Positions 17,667 to 25,881 of a stretch of 64,000 nucleotides of DNA are shown piece by piece. Under the pieces are notes generated by a model. It saw only the letters and a list, made by a program, of their open reading frames with translations. It did not search any database and was not told where the DNA came from. Numbering within the stretch: position 1 is the first letter of the stretch; every line of letters begins with the position of its first letter. The DNA is taken from assembly GCF_030158645.1 (NCBI RefSeq), contig NZ_JAOASO010000026.1:1-64000 (forward strand), given 5' to 3'. Both the position numbers and the translations under genes were made by a program. This DNA is from Hydrogenophaga sp. GTDB lineage: Bacteria > Pseudomonadota > Gammaproteobacteria > Burkholderiales > Burkholderiaceae_C.

Positions 17667-18215
17667 CTACAGGACCGGGTCCGCAGGCCGCTGAAAGTCT
17701 TCCATGAACACCGGATCCAGGCCGCGACTGCGCAACCAGTCGGCCAGCGCAAACCCAGTGCCGGCGCGCCAGCAGCGAATGCGGACGGGATCCATGAGCT
17801 TGTATTCGACCAGCTCGGGCGAGAGCTTGACCTCGCCGTGGGCGACCGCGTGATAGGTCACGATCACCTGGTTCATGCGCTGAAAATCGTGCACACCAAC
17901 CAACGTGAGTTTTGTCACGTCCAGCGATGTTTCTTCGGCGATTTCGCGACGGATGCCCTCTTCGGGCGACTCCCCGGCCTCCATGAAGCCGGTGATGAGT
18001 CCGAACATGCGGCCCGACCAGGCCGCATTGCGCGCGAGCAGGACCCGGCCATCCACTTCGACGATGGCGGCCAGCACCGGCGTGGGATTGTTCCAGTGGG
18101 TGAAGCCGCAGGCGGGGCAGCGCAGACGCTGCTTGTCCCCACCATCTTCGGCCTGCGTGATGAGCGCCAGCCCGGTGGCGCACTGGGGACAGTAGCGGAA
18201 TGCGCTGGCGGACAT
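17667..18215 (-). CDS. Nudix hydrolase with N-terminal zinc ribbon
   Basis: A 182-residue NUDIX protein. A zinc-ribbon-like pair CPQC (about 9-12) and CPAC (about 33-36) precedes the domain, as in NudC-type proteins. The Nudix box GFMEAGESPEEGIRREIAEETSL fits G-x5-E-x7-R-E-U-x-E-E and supplies the Mg2+-binding glutamates. NADH pyrophosphatase activity is possible, but the protein is shorter than NudC (about 257 aa) and lacks its N-terminal domain, so the substrate is open. Start at the ATG at 18215, 8 bases before the cysM stop. Confidence 0.9.
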   Translation of the reverse strand: MSASAFRYCPQCATGLALITQAEDGGDKQRLRCPACGFTHWNNPTPVLAAIVEVDGRVLLARNAAWSGRMFGLITGFMEAGESPEEGIRREIAEETSLDVTKLTLVGVHDFQRMNQVIVTYHAVAHGEVKLSPELVEYKLMDPVRIRCWRAGTGFALADWLRSRGLDPVFMEDFQRPADPVL

Positions 18216-18223
18216 GGCGTTCG

Positions 18224-19126
18224 TCAGGCGGGGAACACGCCGGTGGACAGGTATCGATCGCCGCGATCGCACACGATGAACGCAATGGTCGCGTTCTCCA
18301 CCTCAGCCGCGATCTGCTGCGCCACCCAGCAAGCACCGGCCGCCGAGATGCCCGCGAAGATGCCCTCCTCCCTCGCCAGCTGCCGGCACATCGCCTCGGC
18401 ATCCGATTGGCTCACGTAGACCAGCTCGTCAACCGCGCTCGGGTCATAGATCTTCGGCAGGTATTCGGTCGGCCACTTGCGGATGCCGGGAATGCGCGAG
18501 CCCTCGCTGGGCTGTGCGCCGATGATGCGCACAGCGGGGTTCTTTTCCTTCAGGAAACGCGACACGCCGGTGATGGTGCCGGTGGTGCCCATGGCGCTCA
18601 CGAAGTGCGTGATGCGCCCGTCTGTCTGTGCCCAGAGTTCGGGGCCCGTGGTCTCGTAGTGCACCCGCGGGTTGTCGGCGTTGGCGAACTGGTCCAGCAC
18701 ACGGCCCTTGCCTTCGGCCTGCATTCTTTCAGCCAGATCGCGGGCCGATTCCATGCCGCCGCTCTTGGAGGTGAGGATGAGCTCGGCACCAAATGCCTTC
18801 ATGGTCTGGGCGCGTTCGATGGACAGGTCCTCCGGCATGATCAGCACCATGCGGTAGCCCTTGATGGCCGCGGCCATGGCCAGCGCGATACCGGTGTTGC
18901 CCGAGGTGGCTTCGATCAGCGTGTCGCCGGGCTTGATCTCGCCGCGCTCCTCGGCGCGCTGGATCATCGAGACAGCGGGCCGGTCCTTCACCGAGCCGGC
19001 CGGGTTGTTGCCTTCGAGCTTGCCCAGCACCACATTGCCCCGTTGGGCGTTGGCCTGGACTCCGATGCGCTGCAGGGCCACCAGCGGGGTGTTGCCAATC
19101 GCGTCTTCAATCGTGGGGTAGTTCAT
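18224..19126 (-). CDS. cysM: Cysteine synthase B
   Basis: A 300-residue PLP enzyme that makes cysteine from O-acetylserine and sulfide or thiosulfate. The PLP-binding lysine is in NNPAGSVKDR (about residue 48), the phosphate loop is SAMGTTGTITG (about 185), and the substrate loop is EATSGNTGIALA. The CysM-type residues around RKWPTEYLPKIYD distinguish it from CysK. An in-frame GTG at 19135 would add three residues; the ATG at 19126 (MNYPTIEDAIGNTPLV) is the family start. It runs divergently from the tRNA-Leu gene, whose promoter overlaps its 5' flank. Confidence 0.95.
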   Translation of the reverse strand: MNYPTIEDAIGNTPLVALQRIGVQANAQRGNVVLGKLEGNNPAGSVKDRPAVSMIQRAEERGEIKPGDTLIEATSGNTGIALAMAAAIKGYRMVLIMPEDLSIERAQTMKAFGAELILTSKSGGMESARDLAERMQAEGKGRVLDQFANADNPRVHYETTGPELWAQTDGRITHFVSAMGTTGTITGVSRFLKEKNPAVRIIGAQPSEGSRIPGIRKWPTEYLPKIYDPSAVDELVYVSQSDAEAMCRQLAREEGIFAGISAAGACWVAQQIAAEVENATIAFIVCDRGDRYLSTGVFPA

Positions 19127-19140
19127 CGTTTGCACTGTGC

Positions 19141-19146
19141 CATAAT
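19141..19146 (+). promoter_or_regulatory. -10 element of the tRNA-Leu promoter
   Basis: CATAAT lies 20 bases upstream of the mature tRNA 5' end and matches the -10 consensus at five of six positions. No good -35 hexamer is visible at the right distance. It lies within the short region that also holds the cysM 5' end. Confidence 0.4.
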
Positions 19147-19165
19147 TTGCAACCCCTTTCAGAGC

Positions 19166-19250
19166 GCCCGGGTGGTGAAATTGGTAGACGCAGGGGACTC
19201 AAAATCCCCCGCCGCAAGGCGTGCCGGTTCGATTCCGGCCCCGGGCACCA
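19166..19250 (+). tRNA. tRNA-Leu (anticodon CAA)
   Basis: An 85-base class II tRNA. Acceptor arms GCCCGGG and CCCGGGC pair exactly and are followed by an encoded ACCA end. The anticodon stem GGGGA/TCCCC closes the loop CTCAAAA, giving CAA, which reads UUG. The extended variable arm and the T-loop GGTTCGATTCC are typical of tRNA-Leu. Confidence 0.96.
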
Positions 19251-19258
19251 CAGAACAG

Positions 19259-19287
19259 GCCGCACAAGTTTCTTGTGCGGCTTTTTT
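19259..19287 (+). terminator. Rho-independent terminator of tRNA-Leu
   Basis: GCCGCACAAG (19259-19268) and CTTGTGCGGC (19272-19281) form a perfect 10-base stem with a 3-base loop, followed by TTTTTT. It separates the tRNA from the converging SDR gene. Confidence 0.92.
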
Positions 19288-19296
19288 GTTGTCTGT

Positions 19297-20226
19297 TCAG
19301 TTCCGTGAACCGGCCAGGCCTTGAGCCACGGTGGGGTAGTGCAATCGAAGACCGAGTTCTTGCCGCATGCGCCCGTTGTGCAGCCGGCGCGACTCGCTCA
19401 TGAAGCTCAGCAACACCAAGGGCAGCTGGTCACCTGCCGCGTCGCGCGCCACACGCGGTGGGCGTGGCAGTCCATACAGATCGGCTGCCAGGTCGAAGTA
19501 GTCGCCCATCTTCAGCTCGGTGTCGTCCACCACGTTCACGTTGCGCTGCGGCCGCCCGCGCCACAGCGCCAGCACGCAGGCGCGCGCCAGATCGTCGGCG
19601 TGGATGTGGTTGGTGAACACATCGTCCTCGGCTCGCAGCACCGGCGTTCCGCGTCGCAAGCGTTCGCGCGGCGTGCCGCCTTCGCGGTCGGGCGCGTAAA
19701 TGCCGGGGATGCGCAGCACCGTGGTGCGCACGCCGGTGGCTCGACCCAACCAGTGCACGGCGGCCTCGGCGTCCACCCTTCGCCAGGCCCTTGGTGTGAG
19801 TGGTTTCGCCGGGGTGCTCTCATCGACCCAACGGCCCTGGCAATCGCCGTACACCCCCGAGGTGGAGCCATAGACCAGCGTCGACGGCAGCGAGCGCTGG
19901 ATCAAGGCGCGGGTCAGTGCCCGGGTGCGTGGGTCCAGGCGCCAGTCTGCGAGCTCCCCCGATGGCGGTGGCGCGAGGTGGAGCACCCGGGTGGCCAGAC
20001 CGGCGAGGCGGCGCAGGCTCTGCGGCTGGTCCAGGTTGCCCTGCAAGGGCGTGATGCCCTGCGCGCGCAACGCGGGTGCGCGCTCTGGGCTGGAGGTCAG
20101 TGCGAGCACGCGCACACGCGGCGAGCTTCCCAGCTCGCGCGCGGCCCGTTGGCCCACGTCGCCACAACCAATGATCAACACCCGTTCACGCCGGAAGCGT
20201 GCGGGCAAAGCGCCAAGGAGGCTCAT
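19297..20226 (-). CDS. NAD-dependent epimerase/dehydratase (YeeZ-like extended SDR)
   Basis: A 309-residue extended short-chain dehydrogenase-like protein. The N-terminal Rossmann motif VLIIGCGDVGQ (GxGxxG, about residues 16-26) binds NAD(P). YGSTSGVYGDCQG corresponds to the region of the active-site Ser/Tyr, but the usual YxxxK is not evident. VLRIPGIYAPDREG and FTNHIHADDLARAC are family signatures of the YeeZ-like group. The substrate is unknown. Start at the ATG at 20226; divergent from the ferredoxin-reductase gene across 83 bases. Confidence 0.87.
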   Translation of the reverse strand: MSLLGALPARFRRERVLIIGCGDVGQRAARELGSSPRVRVLALTSSPERAPALRAQGITPLQGNLDQPQSLRRLAGLATRVLHLAPPPSGELADWRLDPRTRALTRALIQRSLPSTLVYGSTSGVYGDCQGRWVDESTPAKPLTPRAWRRVDAEAAVHWLGRATGVRTTVLRIPGIYAPDREGGTPRERLRRGTPVLRAEDDVFTNHIHADDLARACVLALWRGRPQRNVNVVDDTELKMGDYFDLAADLYGLPRPPRVARDAAGDQLPLVLLSFMSESRRLHNGRMRQELGLRLHYPTVAQGLAGSRN

Positions 20227-20309
20227 GCATTTTCCGAATTTGAGACAATGACCGGCTGCCGGACAGGCGCTGCAGTGCTGTCGGGACTCTCCATTCATCA
20301 AGTGCCAGT

Positions 20310-21341
20310 ATGACATTCACCATCACCGTCGAGCCCAGTGGGCGCACCTTCACCGCCCAGCCCGACGAGGCCATGCTGGCCGCCGGCATCCGCCAGGGCA
20401 TCGGCCTGCCCTATGGCTGCAAGGACGGCGCCTGCGGTTCGTGCAAGTGCAAGCTGGTCTCGGGCACCGTGGTGCACGGGGCGCACCAGAGCAAGGCCCT
20501 GAGCGCCGACGAAGAAGCTGCGGGCTATGTGCTCACCTGCTGCGGCGTGGCGCAGAGCGATGTGGTGATCGAATCGCGGCAGGTCACCGAGATCGGCGCC
20601 TTCCCGATCAAGAAAATGCCGGTGCGGGTGAGTGCGCTGGAGCGCGCCTCGCACGACGTGATGGTGATGCGCCTGCAGCTGCCCGCCAGCGATGCCTTCC
20701 AGTACCACGCCGGCCAGTACGTGGAATTCCTGCTGCGCGATGGCGACCGCCGCAGCTACTCGATGGCCAACGCGCCCCACACCCAGTCGGCACAACCTTC
20801 GCTGGAGCTGCATGTGCGTCACATGCCCGGCGGCAAGTTCACCGACCACGTGTTCGGACCGATGAAGGAGAAGGACATCCTTCGCATCGAAGGACCTTAC
20901 GGCAGTTTTTTCCTGCGTGAGGACAGCACCAAGCCCATGGTGCTGCTGGCCTCGGGCACGGGCTTCGCACCCATCAAGGCCATCATCGAGCACATGCAGT
21001 TCAAGGGCATTACCAGGGAAGCCACGCTGTACTGGGGCGGCCGCCGTCCGGCCGACCTGTACCAGAGCGCCTGGATCGAGGCGAAGCTGGCCGAGATGCC
21101 GAACCTGCGCTACGTACCGGTGGTGTCCAACGCGCTGCCCGACGACGCCTGGACCGGTCGCACCGGGTTTGTCCACGAGGCGGTGCTGCAGGACATCCCG
21201 GACCTCTCGGGCCACGAGGTGTATGCGTGCGGCGCGCCCATCGTGATCGAGTCGGCCAGACGCGACTACACGGGGCAAGCTGGTCTGCGCGAGGAAGCCT
21301 TCTTCGCCGACGCCTTCACCAGCGCTGCGGACAAGGTCTGA
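20310..21341 (+). CDS. 2Fe-2S ferredoxin / FAD-NAD reductase fusion (CDP-6-deoxy-glucoseen reductase-like)
   Basis: A 343-residue electron-transfer protein. A plant-type ferredoxin domain (1-90) carries the 2Fe-2S cysteines in CKDGACGSC (Cys37, Cys42, Cys45) and LTCC (Cys77). A ferredoxin-NADP reductase domain follows, with the FAD motif RRSYSMANAP (about 149), the NAD motif LASGTGFAPIKA (about 213) and the C-terminal YACGAPIVIESAR. This layout is shared by AscD/phenol-hydroxylase reductase components. No terminase or oxygenase partner is adjacent, so it may be a general reductase. Confidence 0.9.
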   Translation: MTFTITVEPSGRTFTAQPDEAMLAAGIRQGIGLPYGCKDGACGSCKCKLVSGTVVHGAHQSKALSADEEAAGYVLTCCGVAQSDVVIESRQVTEIGAFPIKKMPVRVSALERASHDVMVMRLQLPASDAFQYHAGQYVEFLLRDGDRRSYSMANAPHTQSAQPSLELHVRHMPGGKFTDHVFGPMKEKDILRIEGPYGSFFLREDSTKPMVLLASGTGFAPIKAIIEHMQFKGITREATLYWGGRRPADLYQSAWIEAKLAEMPNLRYVPVVSNALPDDAWTGRTGFVHEAVLQDIPDLSGHEVYACGAPIVIESARRDYTGQAGLREEAFFADAFTSAADKV

Positions 21342-21347
21342 GCCCCC

Positions 21348-21375
21348 AAAGACAGCGCCAGAGGGTGCTGTCTTT
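21348..21375. terminator. Terminator-like hairpin between convergent genes
   Basis: AAAGACAGC (21348-21356) pairs with GCTGTCTTT (21367-21375) across a 10-base loop. It lies between the converging reductase and SCO1 genes. A long T-run is lacking on the plus strand, so termination strength is uncertain. Confidence 0.6.
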
Positions 21376-21390
21376 GTTGGTGCTCAAGGT

Positions 21391-21999
21391 TTACCCAGCG
21401 AGCAGTTTTTTCAGGTCCGCCGCCAGCGCCGGCGCGCCGGTGCCGTAGCGGTGGTAGAGGCGGATGCGCCCTTGGGGGTCGTACACGTAGCTGCCGGCCG
21501 AGTGGTCCATCGTGTAGCTGGTGGGCGTGGGACCGTCGACTTTCTTGTAGTAGATCTTGTAGCTCTTGGCCAGCTCGGGCAATCTGTCGGCGGGAGCGTA
21601 CAGCGCGAGAAAGCTGGGATCAAAGCTGGCCATGTACTGTTTCATGATCTCAGGCGTGTCTCGCTCGGGATCGATGCTGACAAACAGGCCCTGCACGCGC
21701 TCTCCCTCGGGCCCCAGCAAGCGCTTGGCCTCGGCCAGTTCGCTCATGGTCGTGGGGCACACGTCGGGGCACTGGGTGAAGCCGAAGAACAGCACCACCG
21801 CCTTGCCTTTGAAGTCGGCGAGCGTGCGCGCTTGACCGTTGTGGTCGGTCAGTGAAAATCCGGTCGCGTAGTCGGCGCCGGTGATGTCGATGCCGGTGAA
21901 ACTGGCGGCCGGCTCGCTGCAGCCAGCCATCAACAGACCGGTGGCGCCGAGCGTGGCGCCCAGCAGGTGGCGGCGTGTGAGTGCGGAACGGGATGGCAT
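21391..21999 (-). CDS. SCO1/SenC copper chaperone for cytochrome oxidase
   Basis: A 202-residue thioredoxin-fold protein that delivers copper to the CuA site of cytochrome c oxidase subunit II. The N terminus is a lipoprotein or Tat-like signal (SRSALTRRHLLGATLGATGLLMAGC) with a lipobox Cys. The copper-binding motif is CPDVC (about residues 78-82), and the distal His is in YTMDHSAGSYVYD (about 167). An alternative GTG at 22008 overlaps the ctaB stop as GTGA. It closes the minus-strand cluster SURF1 - SCO-like - ctaA - ctaB - SCO1. Confidence 0.93.
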   Translation of the reverse strand: MPSRSALTRRHLLGATLGATGLLMAGCSEPAASFTGIDITGADYATGFSLTDHNGQARTLADFKGKAVVLFFGFTQCPDVCPTTMSELAEAKRLLGPEGERVQGLFVSIDPERDTPEIMKQYMASFDPSFLALYAPADRLPELAKSYKIYYKKVDGPTPTSYTMDHSAGSYVYDPQGRIRLYHRYGTGAPALAADLKKLLAG

Positions 22000-22004
22000 G
22001 GCGG

Positions 22005-22910
22005 TCACAGGTAGTGGTCGATCAGGAGCGCGGCGAACAGCAGCGACAGATGGATCAGTGAAAAACGGAAGGTCTTGCGCGCGAGCGCATCGGAGTAGTT
22101 GCGCCACAGCGCCCACGCGTAGCCGCAGAAGCCGATGCTCAGGGCGATGGCGCTGGCCAGGTAGAACCAGCCGCTCATGCGCATCATGAAGGGCATGAGG
22201 CAGGCGGCGAACAGCACGAAGGTGTAGAGCAGGATCTGCAGGCGGGTGAACTCCGAGCCGTGCGTGACCGGCAGCATGGGCAGGCCCGACTTGCGGTAGT
22301 CCTCCACACGGTACAGCGCGAGCGCCCAGAAGTGCGGCGGCGTCCAGAGAAAGATGATCAGGAACAGGATGAGCGCCTCGGGCGCGACCACGCCGGTCAT
22401 GGCGGCCCAGCCCAGCACCGGCGGCATGGCGCCCGACGCGCCCCCGATCACGATGTTCTGCGGCGTGAGCGGCTTGAGGATCACGGTGTAGACCACCGCG
22501 TAGCCCACGAAGGTGGCGAAGGTCAGCCACATGGTCAGCGGGTTGACCGCGAAATACAGCACCGCCGAACCGGCCGCGCACAGCACCGCCGAGAAAGAGA
22601 GCGTCTTGCCGTTGGTGAGCTGCCCTTTGGCGGTGGGGCGCCAGGCGGTGCGCTTCATCTTCGCGTCGATGTGCTGCTCGACCACGCAATTGAACGCCGC
22701 AGCGGCACCCGCGACGAGCCAGATGCCGAAGCATGCGATGGCTGCGAGCTGCACCTGCGCCCAGGTGGGCACGCCGGGCACGGCCAGCACCATGCCGATG
22801 AGCGCACAAAACACGATGAGCTGGATCACGCGAGGTTTGGTCAGCGCGTGGTACTGGCGCCAGACCGAGGGCAAGGCCACGGCCACGGGGGGTGAGGAAG
22901 TGGCGCTCAT
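22005..22910 (-). CDS. ctaB: Protoheme IX farnesyltransferase (heme O synthase)
   Basis: A 301-residue integral membrane prenyltransferase that adds a farnesyl group to heme B to give heme O, the first step to heme A. The conserved UbiA-type sequence is [19 protein letters not shown], with the N-x-x-x-D pattern that binds Mg-diphosphate. The second polar motif [15 protein letters not shown] follows the [11 protein letters not shown] segment. About eight or nine hydrophobic segments are visible. Its ATG overlaps the ctaA stop (ATGA), indicating translational coupling of the two heme A enzymes. Confidence 0.96.
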   Translation of the reverse strand: MSATSSPPVAVALPSVWRQYHALTKPRVIQLIVFCALIGMVLAVPGVPTWAQVQLAAIACFGIWLVAGAAAAFNCVVEQHIDAKMKRTAWRPTAKGQLTNGKTLSFSAVLCAAGSAVLYFAVNPLTMWLTFATFVGYAVVYTVILKPLTPQNIVIGGASGAMPPVLGWAAMTGVVAPEALILFLIIFLWTPPHFWALALYRVEDYRKSGLPMLPVTHGSEFTRLQILLYTFVLFAACLMPFMMRMSGWFYLASAIALSIGFCGYAWALWRNYSDALARKTFRFSLIHLSLLFAALLIDHYL

Positions 22911-24073
22911 GGGGTCGATCGGAACATGTTCAGGGCACGGGCACCCGTGGTTTCAACGCGGTGCGGGGCCGCGCTGCGCGTGCCGCTGAGCGCGCCGGTG
23001 AAGACGATCACCAGCGCGGCCGCGCCGGCCGTGTGGCCCACCGCGGCCAGCAGCGGCCAGTCGAGCACCACGTTGGTCAGGCCGCTGGCGAACTGCCAGA
23101 GGGCGAGCAGAAACAAGGCTCGCGCCGTGCGACCCATGCCCGGCACTCGCCACAGACGCCAGCCGAGCCACACCATGGCGCCCAGCACCACAAAGGCCAT
23201 GAGACGGTGCACGTAGTGAATGGCGGTGAGTGCGGGAAAGGCAATGGCCTCACCGGCACTGTTCATGCCCAGATGGCGCCACAGCGTGAAGCCCTCGCGG
23301 AAATCCATGCTCGGCCACCAGCTGCCCTGGCAAGTGGGGAATTCGCTGCAGGCCAACACGGCGTAGTTGGTGCTGACCCAGCCACCCAGCGCGATCTGCA
23401 GCCACAGCAATGCCGTGACCGCCACCAGCGCCAAGCGCAGGCGCCCCGGCAGCGCGATCGGCCCGCGATCGCCGGGTCTGGCCAGCTGGTAGGCCACCGA
23501 CTGCGCACGCAGCAGCGCCAGCAAACCCAGACCACCGAGCAGGTGCAAGGTGACGATGGCGGGGAACAGCTTCATGGTGACCGTGAGCGCACCGAAAGCA
23601 CCCTGCACGCAGACCCACACCAGCGTGACCAGCGGCCACACGAACGACACCGACAGGCGCTTGCGTTCGATCCAGCTGACCAGCGCCAGCACCAGGATCA
23701 ACACGCCCACCGCGGTGGCGAGGTACCGGTGGATCATCTCGATCCACGCCTTGGAGAAGGTGACCGGGCCGGTCGGCATCGCGTCCTGGGCGGCGGCGAT
23801 GGCCGAGCTGGCGCCCACCGGGCTCACGCTGCCATAGCAGCCCGGCCAGTCGGGGCAACCCAGACCCGAATCCGTCAGGCGCGTGAAGGCACCGAAAAGG
23901 ACGAGGTCAAACGTGAGGAACAAGGTGACCAGCGTGAGCACCCGCAGGCGCTGCGCAGGCGGCGCGTGGCGGTTGCGCACCCACACCCAGGCCAACGGGC
24001 CGAGCGCAAGGACCACACCCAGCAACATGATGCGGGCGATGGGGGCCAGGTCGTAGAGGGGCTGGGCGTCCAT
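22907..24073 (-). CDS. ctaA: Heme A synthase (CtaA/COX15)
   Basis: A 388-residue eight-helix membrane protein that oxidises the C8 methyl of heme O to the formyl of heme A. Heme-ligand histidines are seen in [34 protein letters not shown] and [11 protein letters not shown], arranged as two four-helix halves. The cysteine pair CPDWPGC and a second pair CSEFPTC lie in periplasmic loops. Length and signatures fit the proteobacterial type. Co-transcribed with ctaB downstream and the SCO-like gene upstream (1-base gap). Confidence 0.95.
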   Translation of the reverse strand: MDAQPLYDLAPIARIMLLGVVLALGPLAWVWVRNRHAPPAQRLRVLTLVTLFLTFDLVLFGAFTRLTDSGLGCPDWPGCYGSVSPVGASSAIAAAQDAMPTGPVTFSKAWIEMIHRYLATAVGVLILVLALVSWIERKRLSVSFVWPLVTLVWVCVQGAFGALTVTMKLFPAIVTLHLLGGLGLLALLRAQSVAYQLARPGDRGPIALPGRLRLALVAVTALLWLQIALGGWVSTNYAVLACSEFPTCQGSWWPSMDFREGFTLWRHLGMNSAGEAIAFPALTAIHYVHRLMAFVVLGAMVWLGWRLWRVPGMGRTARALFLLALWQFASGLTNVVLDWPLLAAVGHTAGAAALVIVFTGALSGTRSAAPHRVETTGARALNMFRSTP

Positions 24074-24074
24074 G

Positions 24075-24746
24075 TCACCGACCTTCCTTGTCCCAGAAAG
24101 CGGAGGCGCGCAGCAAGCGATCCAGGTCGCTCTTGGCTTTTTTGGGATCGATGTTGGCGGGGAAGCGCATCATCCAGTTGCCCAGGGGATCGACCACGTA
24201 GAGGTGGTCCTCGATTTTTTGACCAGGCGCTGGCTGCAGCCATGCGGCGAGGGCTTGCGCGTCGACCTGCAGCACCTGGGCCGCAGCGGTGGCTTGCTTC
24301 AGGGGCTCGCTCAGTGGCGAGTCGCCGGTGCGCAACCAGACCCAGTCCATGCGTTCTTTCTCACGGCCGAGGGTTTCACGCAGTTGGCGCTGCATCAGCA
24401 GGTGCTCCTGGCACACATCGGTGCAGGCGCTGTCGGCCACGCTGATCAGCAACCACTGGTCCTTCAGGGCCGCCAAGGGCACGGTCTGGCCCTGGGCGTT
24501 GACCGCGGTGATGGCCGGCAACGGGCGCTGCGGGTCGATCAACTCGCCGTAGTTGCGTCGGCCCTCGGGACGGATCACGTAGTAGGTGAGGTAAGACGCC
24601 ACCACCGGCGCCACGCACACCAACGCCAGGCCCAGCAGCTTCCAGCGCCCGGATCGCGCATTCACCACGGCGCCGGCACCGGCCTGATCGAGTGGCGGCA
24701 GGCTGTGCACGGTGAGGGTCAGGGGTTCATCGGGCGTCTGGGCCAT
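24075..24746 (-). CDS. Membrane-anchored SCO/thioredoxin-like protein of the oxidase assembly cluster
   Basis: A 223-residue protein with one N-terminal transmembrane segment (about 36-56, LLGLALVCVAPVVASYLTYY) and a periplasmic thioredoxin-like domain. It contains a CxxxC pair, DSACTDVCQEH (about residues 113-117), and a later His in IEDHLYVVDPLGNW, the pattern of SCO-type copper or thiol proteins. It is not close to the SCO1 gene in sequence. Position between SURF1 and ctaA points to cytochrome oxidase assembly, perhaps CuA reduction or heme insertion. Its start overlaps the SURF1 stop by 20 bases. Confidence 0.8.
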   Translation of the reverse strand: MAQTPDEPLTLTVHSLPPLDQAGAGAVVNARSGRWKLLGLALVCVAPVVASYLTYYVIRPEGRRNYGELIDPQRPLPAITAVNAQGQTVPLAALKDQWLLISVADSACTDVCQEHLLMQRQLRETLGREKERMDWVWLRTGDSPLSEPLKQATAAAQVLQVDAQALAAWLQPAPGQKIEDHLYVVDPLGNWMMRFPANIDPKKAKSDLDRLLRASAFWDKEGR

Positions 24747-25467
24747 GGGACATGCGCTTTCGGCGGGGGGAGATGATTTGAAACCAGAGATAGAGCAGGC
24801 CAGCCAGCGCGCACAAGCCAAACCACTGGAAGGCATAGCCGTGGTGCTTGTCGACCCCGATCGCTGCTCGCGGCCATTCGCGCAGAAGACCTTCGGGGGA
24901 AGCGCCGGTTTGCTGCACGGAAACCGGCATCAGGATGAGACCGGTTTCCAGGGCGAAAGTGCCAAGGTCGATATTTTGCCGGATCGCACCCGTGCCCGCC
25001 TCCCCCAGCTCGTATAGCTTGCCCGGCGGCGGGGCCAAGCGTCCTTCGAGCTCCACCTCGCCCGAGGGCGTGTCGATGGTGGGCACGCGGCTGCGGTCGG
25101 TGAAATCGCGCGGCACCCACCCCCGCTGCACCAGCACAGCGCTTGCACTGCCAGCCAGCTTCAGCGGCGTGACCAGAATAAATCCGTTGCGGGTCGCCAT
25201 CTGCCGGTTGTCCAGGAACACGGACGCCTCTTTCACCCACTGCCCGCGCAACCGCACCGGCCGGTGCACACCGTCCTTGGGATCTCCTGCCTGCAGCAGA
25301 TCGGCGGTCTGCCAAGCGGGCAGCCGGGCGCGCTGGTCGATCTGGTCCTGCAAGGCGATCTTCTGGCGGGCACGATCGAGCTGCCAGAAACCCAGCGAGG
25401 CCGTGACCGCCATGGTGAACACGGTGGCCAGGGTGACCACCACCCAGCGGACACGCGACGACATCAT
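24727..25467 (-). CDS. SURF1-family cytochrome oxidase assembly protein
   Basis: A 246-residue protein of the SURF1/SHY1 family, which helps insert heme A into subunit I. It has the expected two-helix topology: an N-terminal segment (VVVTLATVFTMAVTASLGFWQLDRA) and a C-terminal one (GLCALAGLLYLWFQII), with a periplasmic domain carrying LRGQW, ATRNGFILVTPL, VLVQRGWVPRDF and the HHGYAFQWFGL signature. The ATG at 25467 is the first of two adjacent ATG codons. It is divergent from the DUF2909 gene and heads the ctaAB cluster. Confidence 0.93.
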   Translation of the reverse strand: MMSSRVRWVVVTLATVFTMAVTASLGFWQLDRARQKIALQDQIDQRARLPAWQTADLLQAGDPKDGVHRPVRLRGQWVKEASVFLDNRQMATRNGFILVTPLKLAGSASAVLVQRGWVPRDFTDRSRVPTIDTPSGEVELEGRLAPPPGKLYELGEAGTGAIRQNIDLGTFALETGLILMPVSVQQTGASPEGLLREWPRAAIGVDKHHGYAFQWFGLCALAGLLYLWFQIISPRRKRMSHGPDAR

Positions 25468-25539
25468 GACCCTGCTCCCGGCGCTGGAGCGATGTCCGTC
25501 GCAGCACCGCGCAGACCAGCTCCCGCGATAATCCGGGTC

Positions 25540-25782
25540 ATGAAATATCTGGCCATCGCAGCGTTCATTGCCATCCTCGGGAGTCTGGGCGCAGCCCTTG
25601 TGTTCATGATGCGCGGCGGCCAACCCGGAGCAGACGACGCGCCCGAGGGCCTACCGCGCAAAAACCACATGGCCAGGGCACTGGCGTTTCGCGTGGGGTT
25701 TTCCATTTTGCTGTTCGTGGTCGTGCTCATCAGCTACCTGATGGGCTGGATTCAGCCCACCGGCCTGCCCCTGCAGCGCTGA
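25540..25782 (+). CDS. DUF2909 small membrane protein
   Basis: An 80-residue protein with two transmembrane helices (AIAAFIAILGSLGAALVFMM and FRVGFSILLFVVVLISYLMGW) joined by a polar loop, fitting the DUF2909 'twin transmembrane' family. Homologues lie beside cytochrome c oxidase genes in betaproteobacteria, as here, so a role in oxidase assembly is inferred from context only. Transcribed divergently from SURF1 and ended by a strong bidirectional terminator. Confidence 0.85.
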   Translation: MKYLAIAAFIAILGSLGAALVFMMRGGQPGADDAPEGLPRKNHMARALAFRVGFSILLFVVVLISYLMGWIQPTGLPLQR

Positions 25783-25812
25783 TCAGACCCGTTGCCACCC
25801 GCTGCGCAGCGG

Positions 25813-25846
25813 CAACAAAAAAGCGCCCGATGGCGCTTTTTTGTTG
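25813..25846. terminator. Bidirectional Rho-independent terminator
   Basis: CAACAAAAAAGCGCC (25813-25827) and GGCGCTTTTTTGTTG (25832-25846) are perfect 15-base inverted repeats with a 4-base loop. It has T-runs on both strands and lies between the converging DUF2909 gene and ctaE, so it serves both. Confidence 0.95.
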
Positions 25847-25881
25847 AGCCACCCGGGGTTGCCGAGCAACCCGGACACCGC

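Noticed and set aside
19166-19250. tRNA-Leu as an attachment site for a mobile element
   Set aside because: No integrase gene and no repeat of the tRNA 3' end nearby; the flanking genes are ordinary chromosomal ones.
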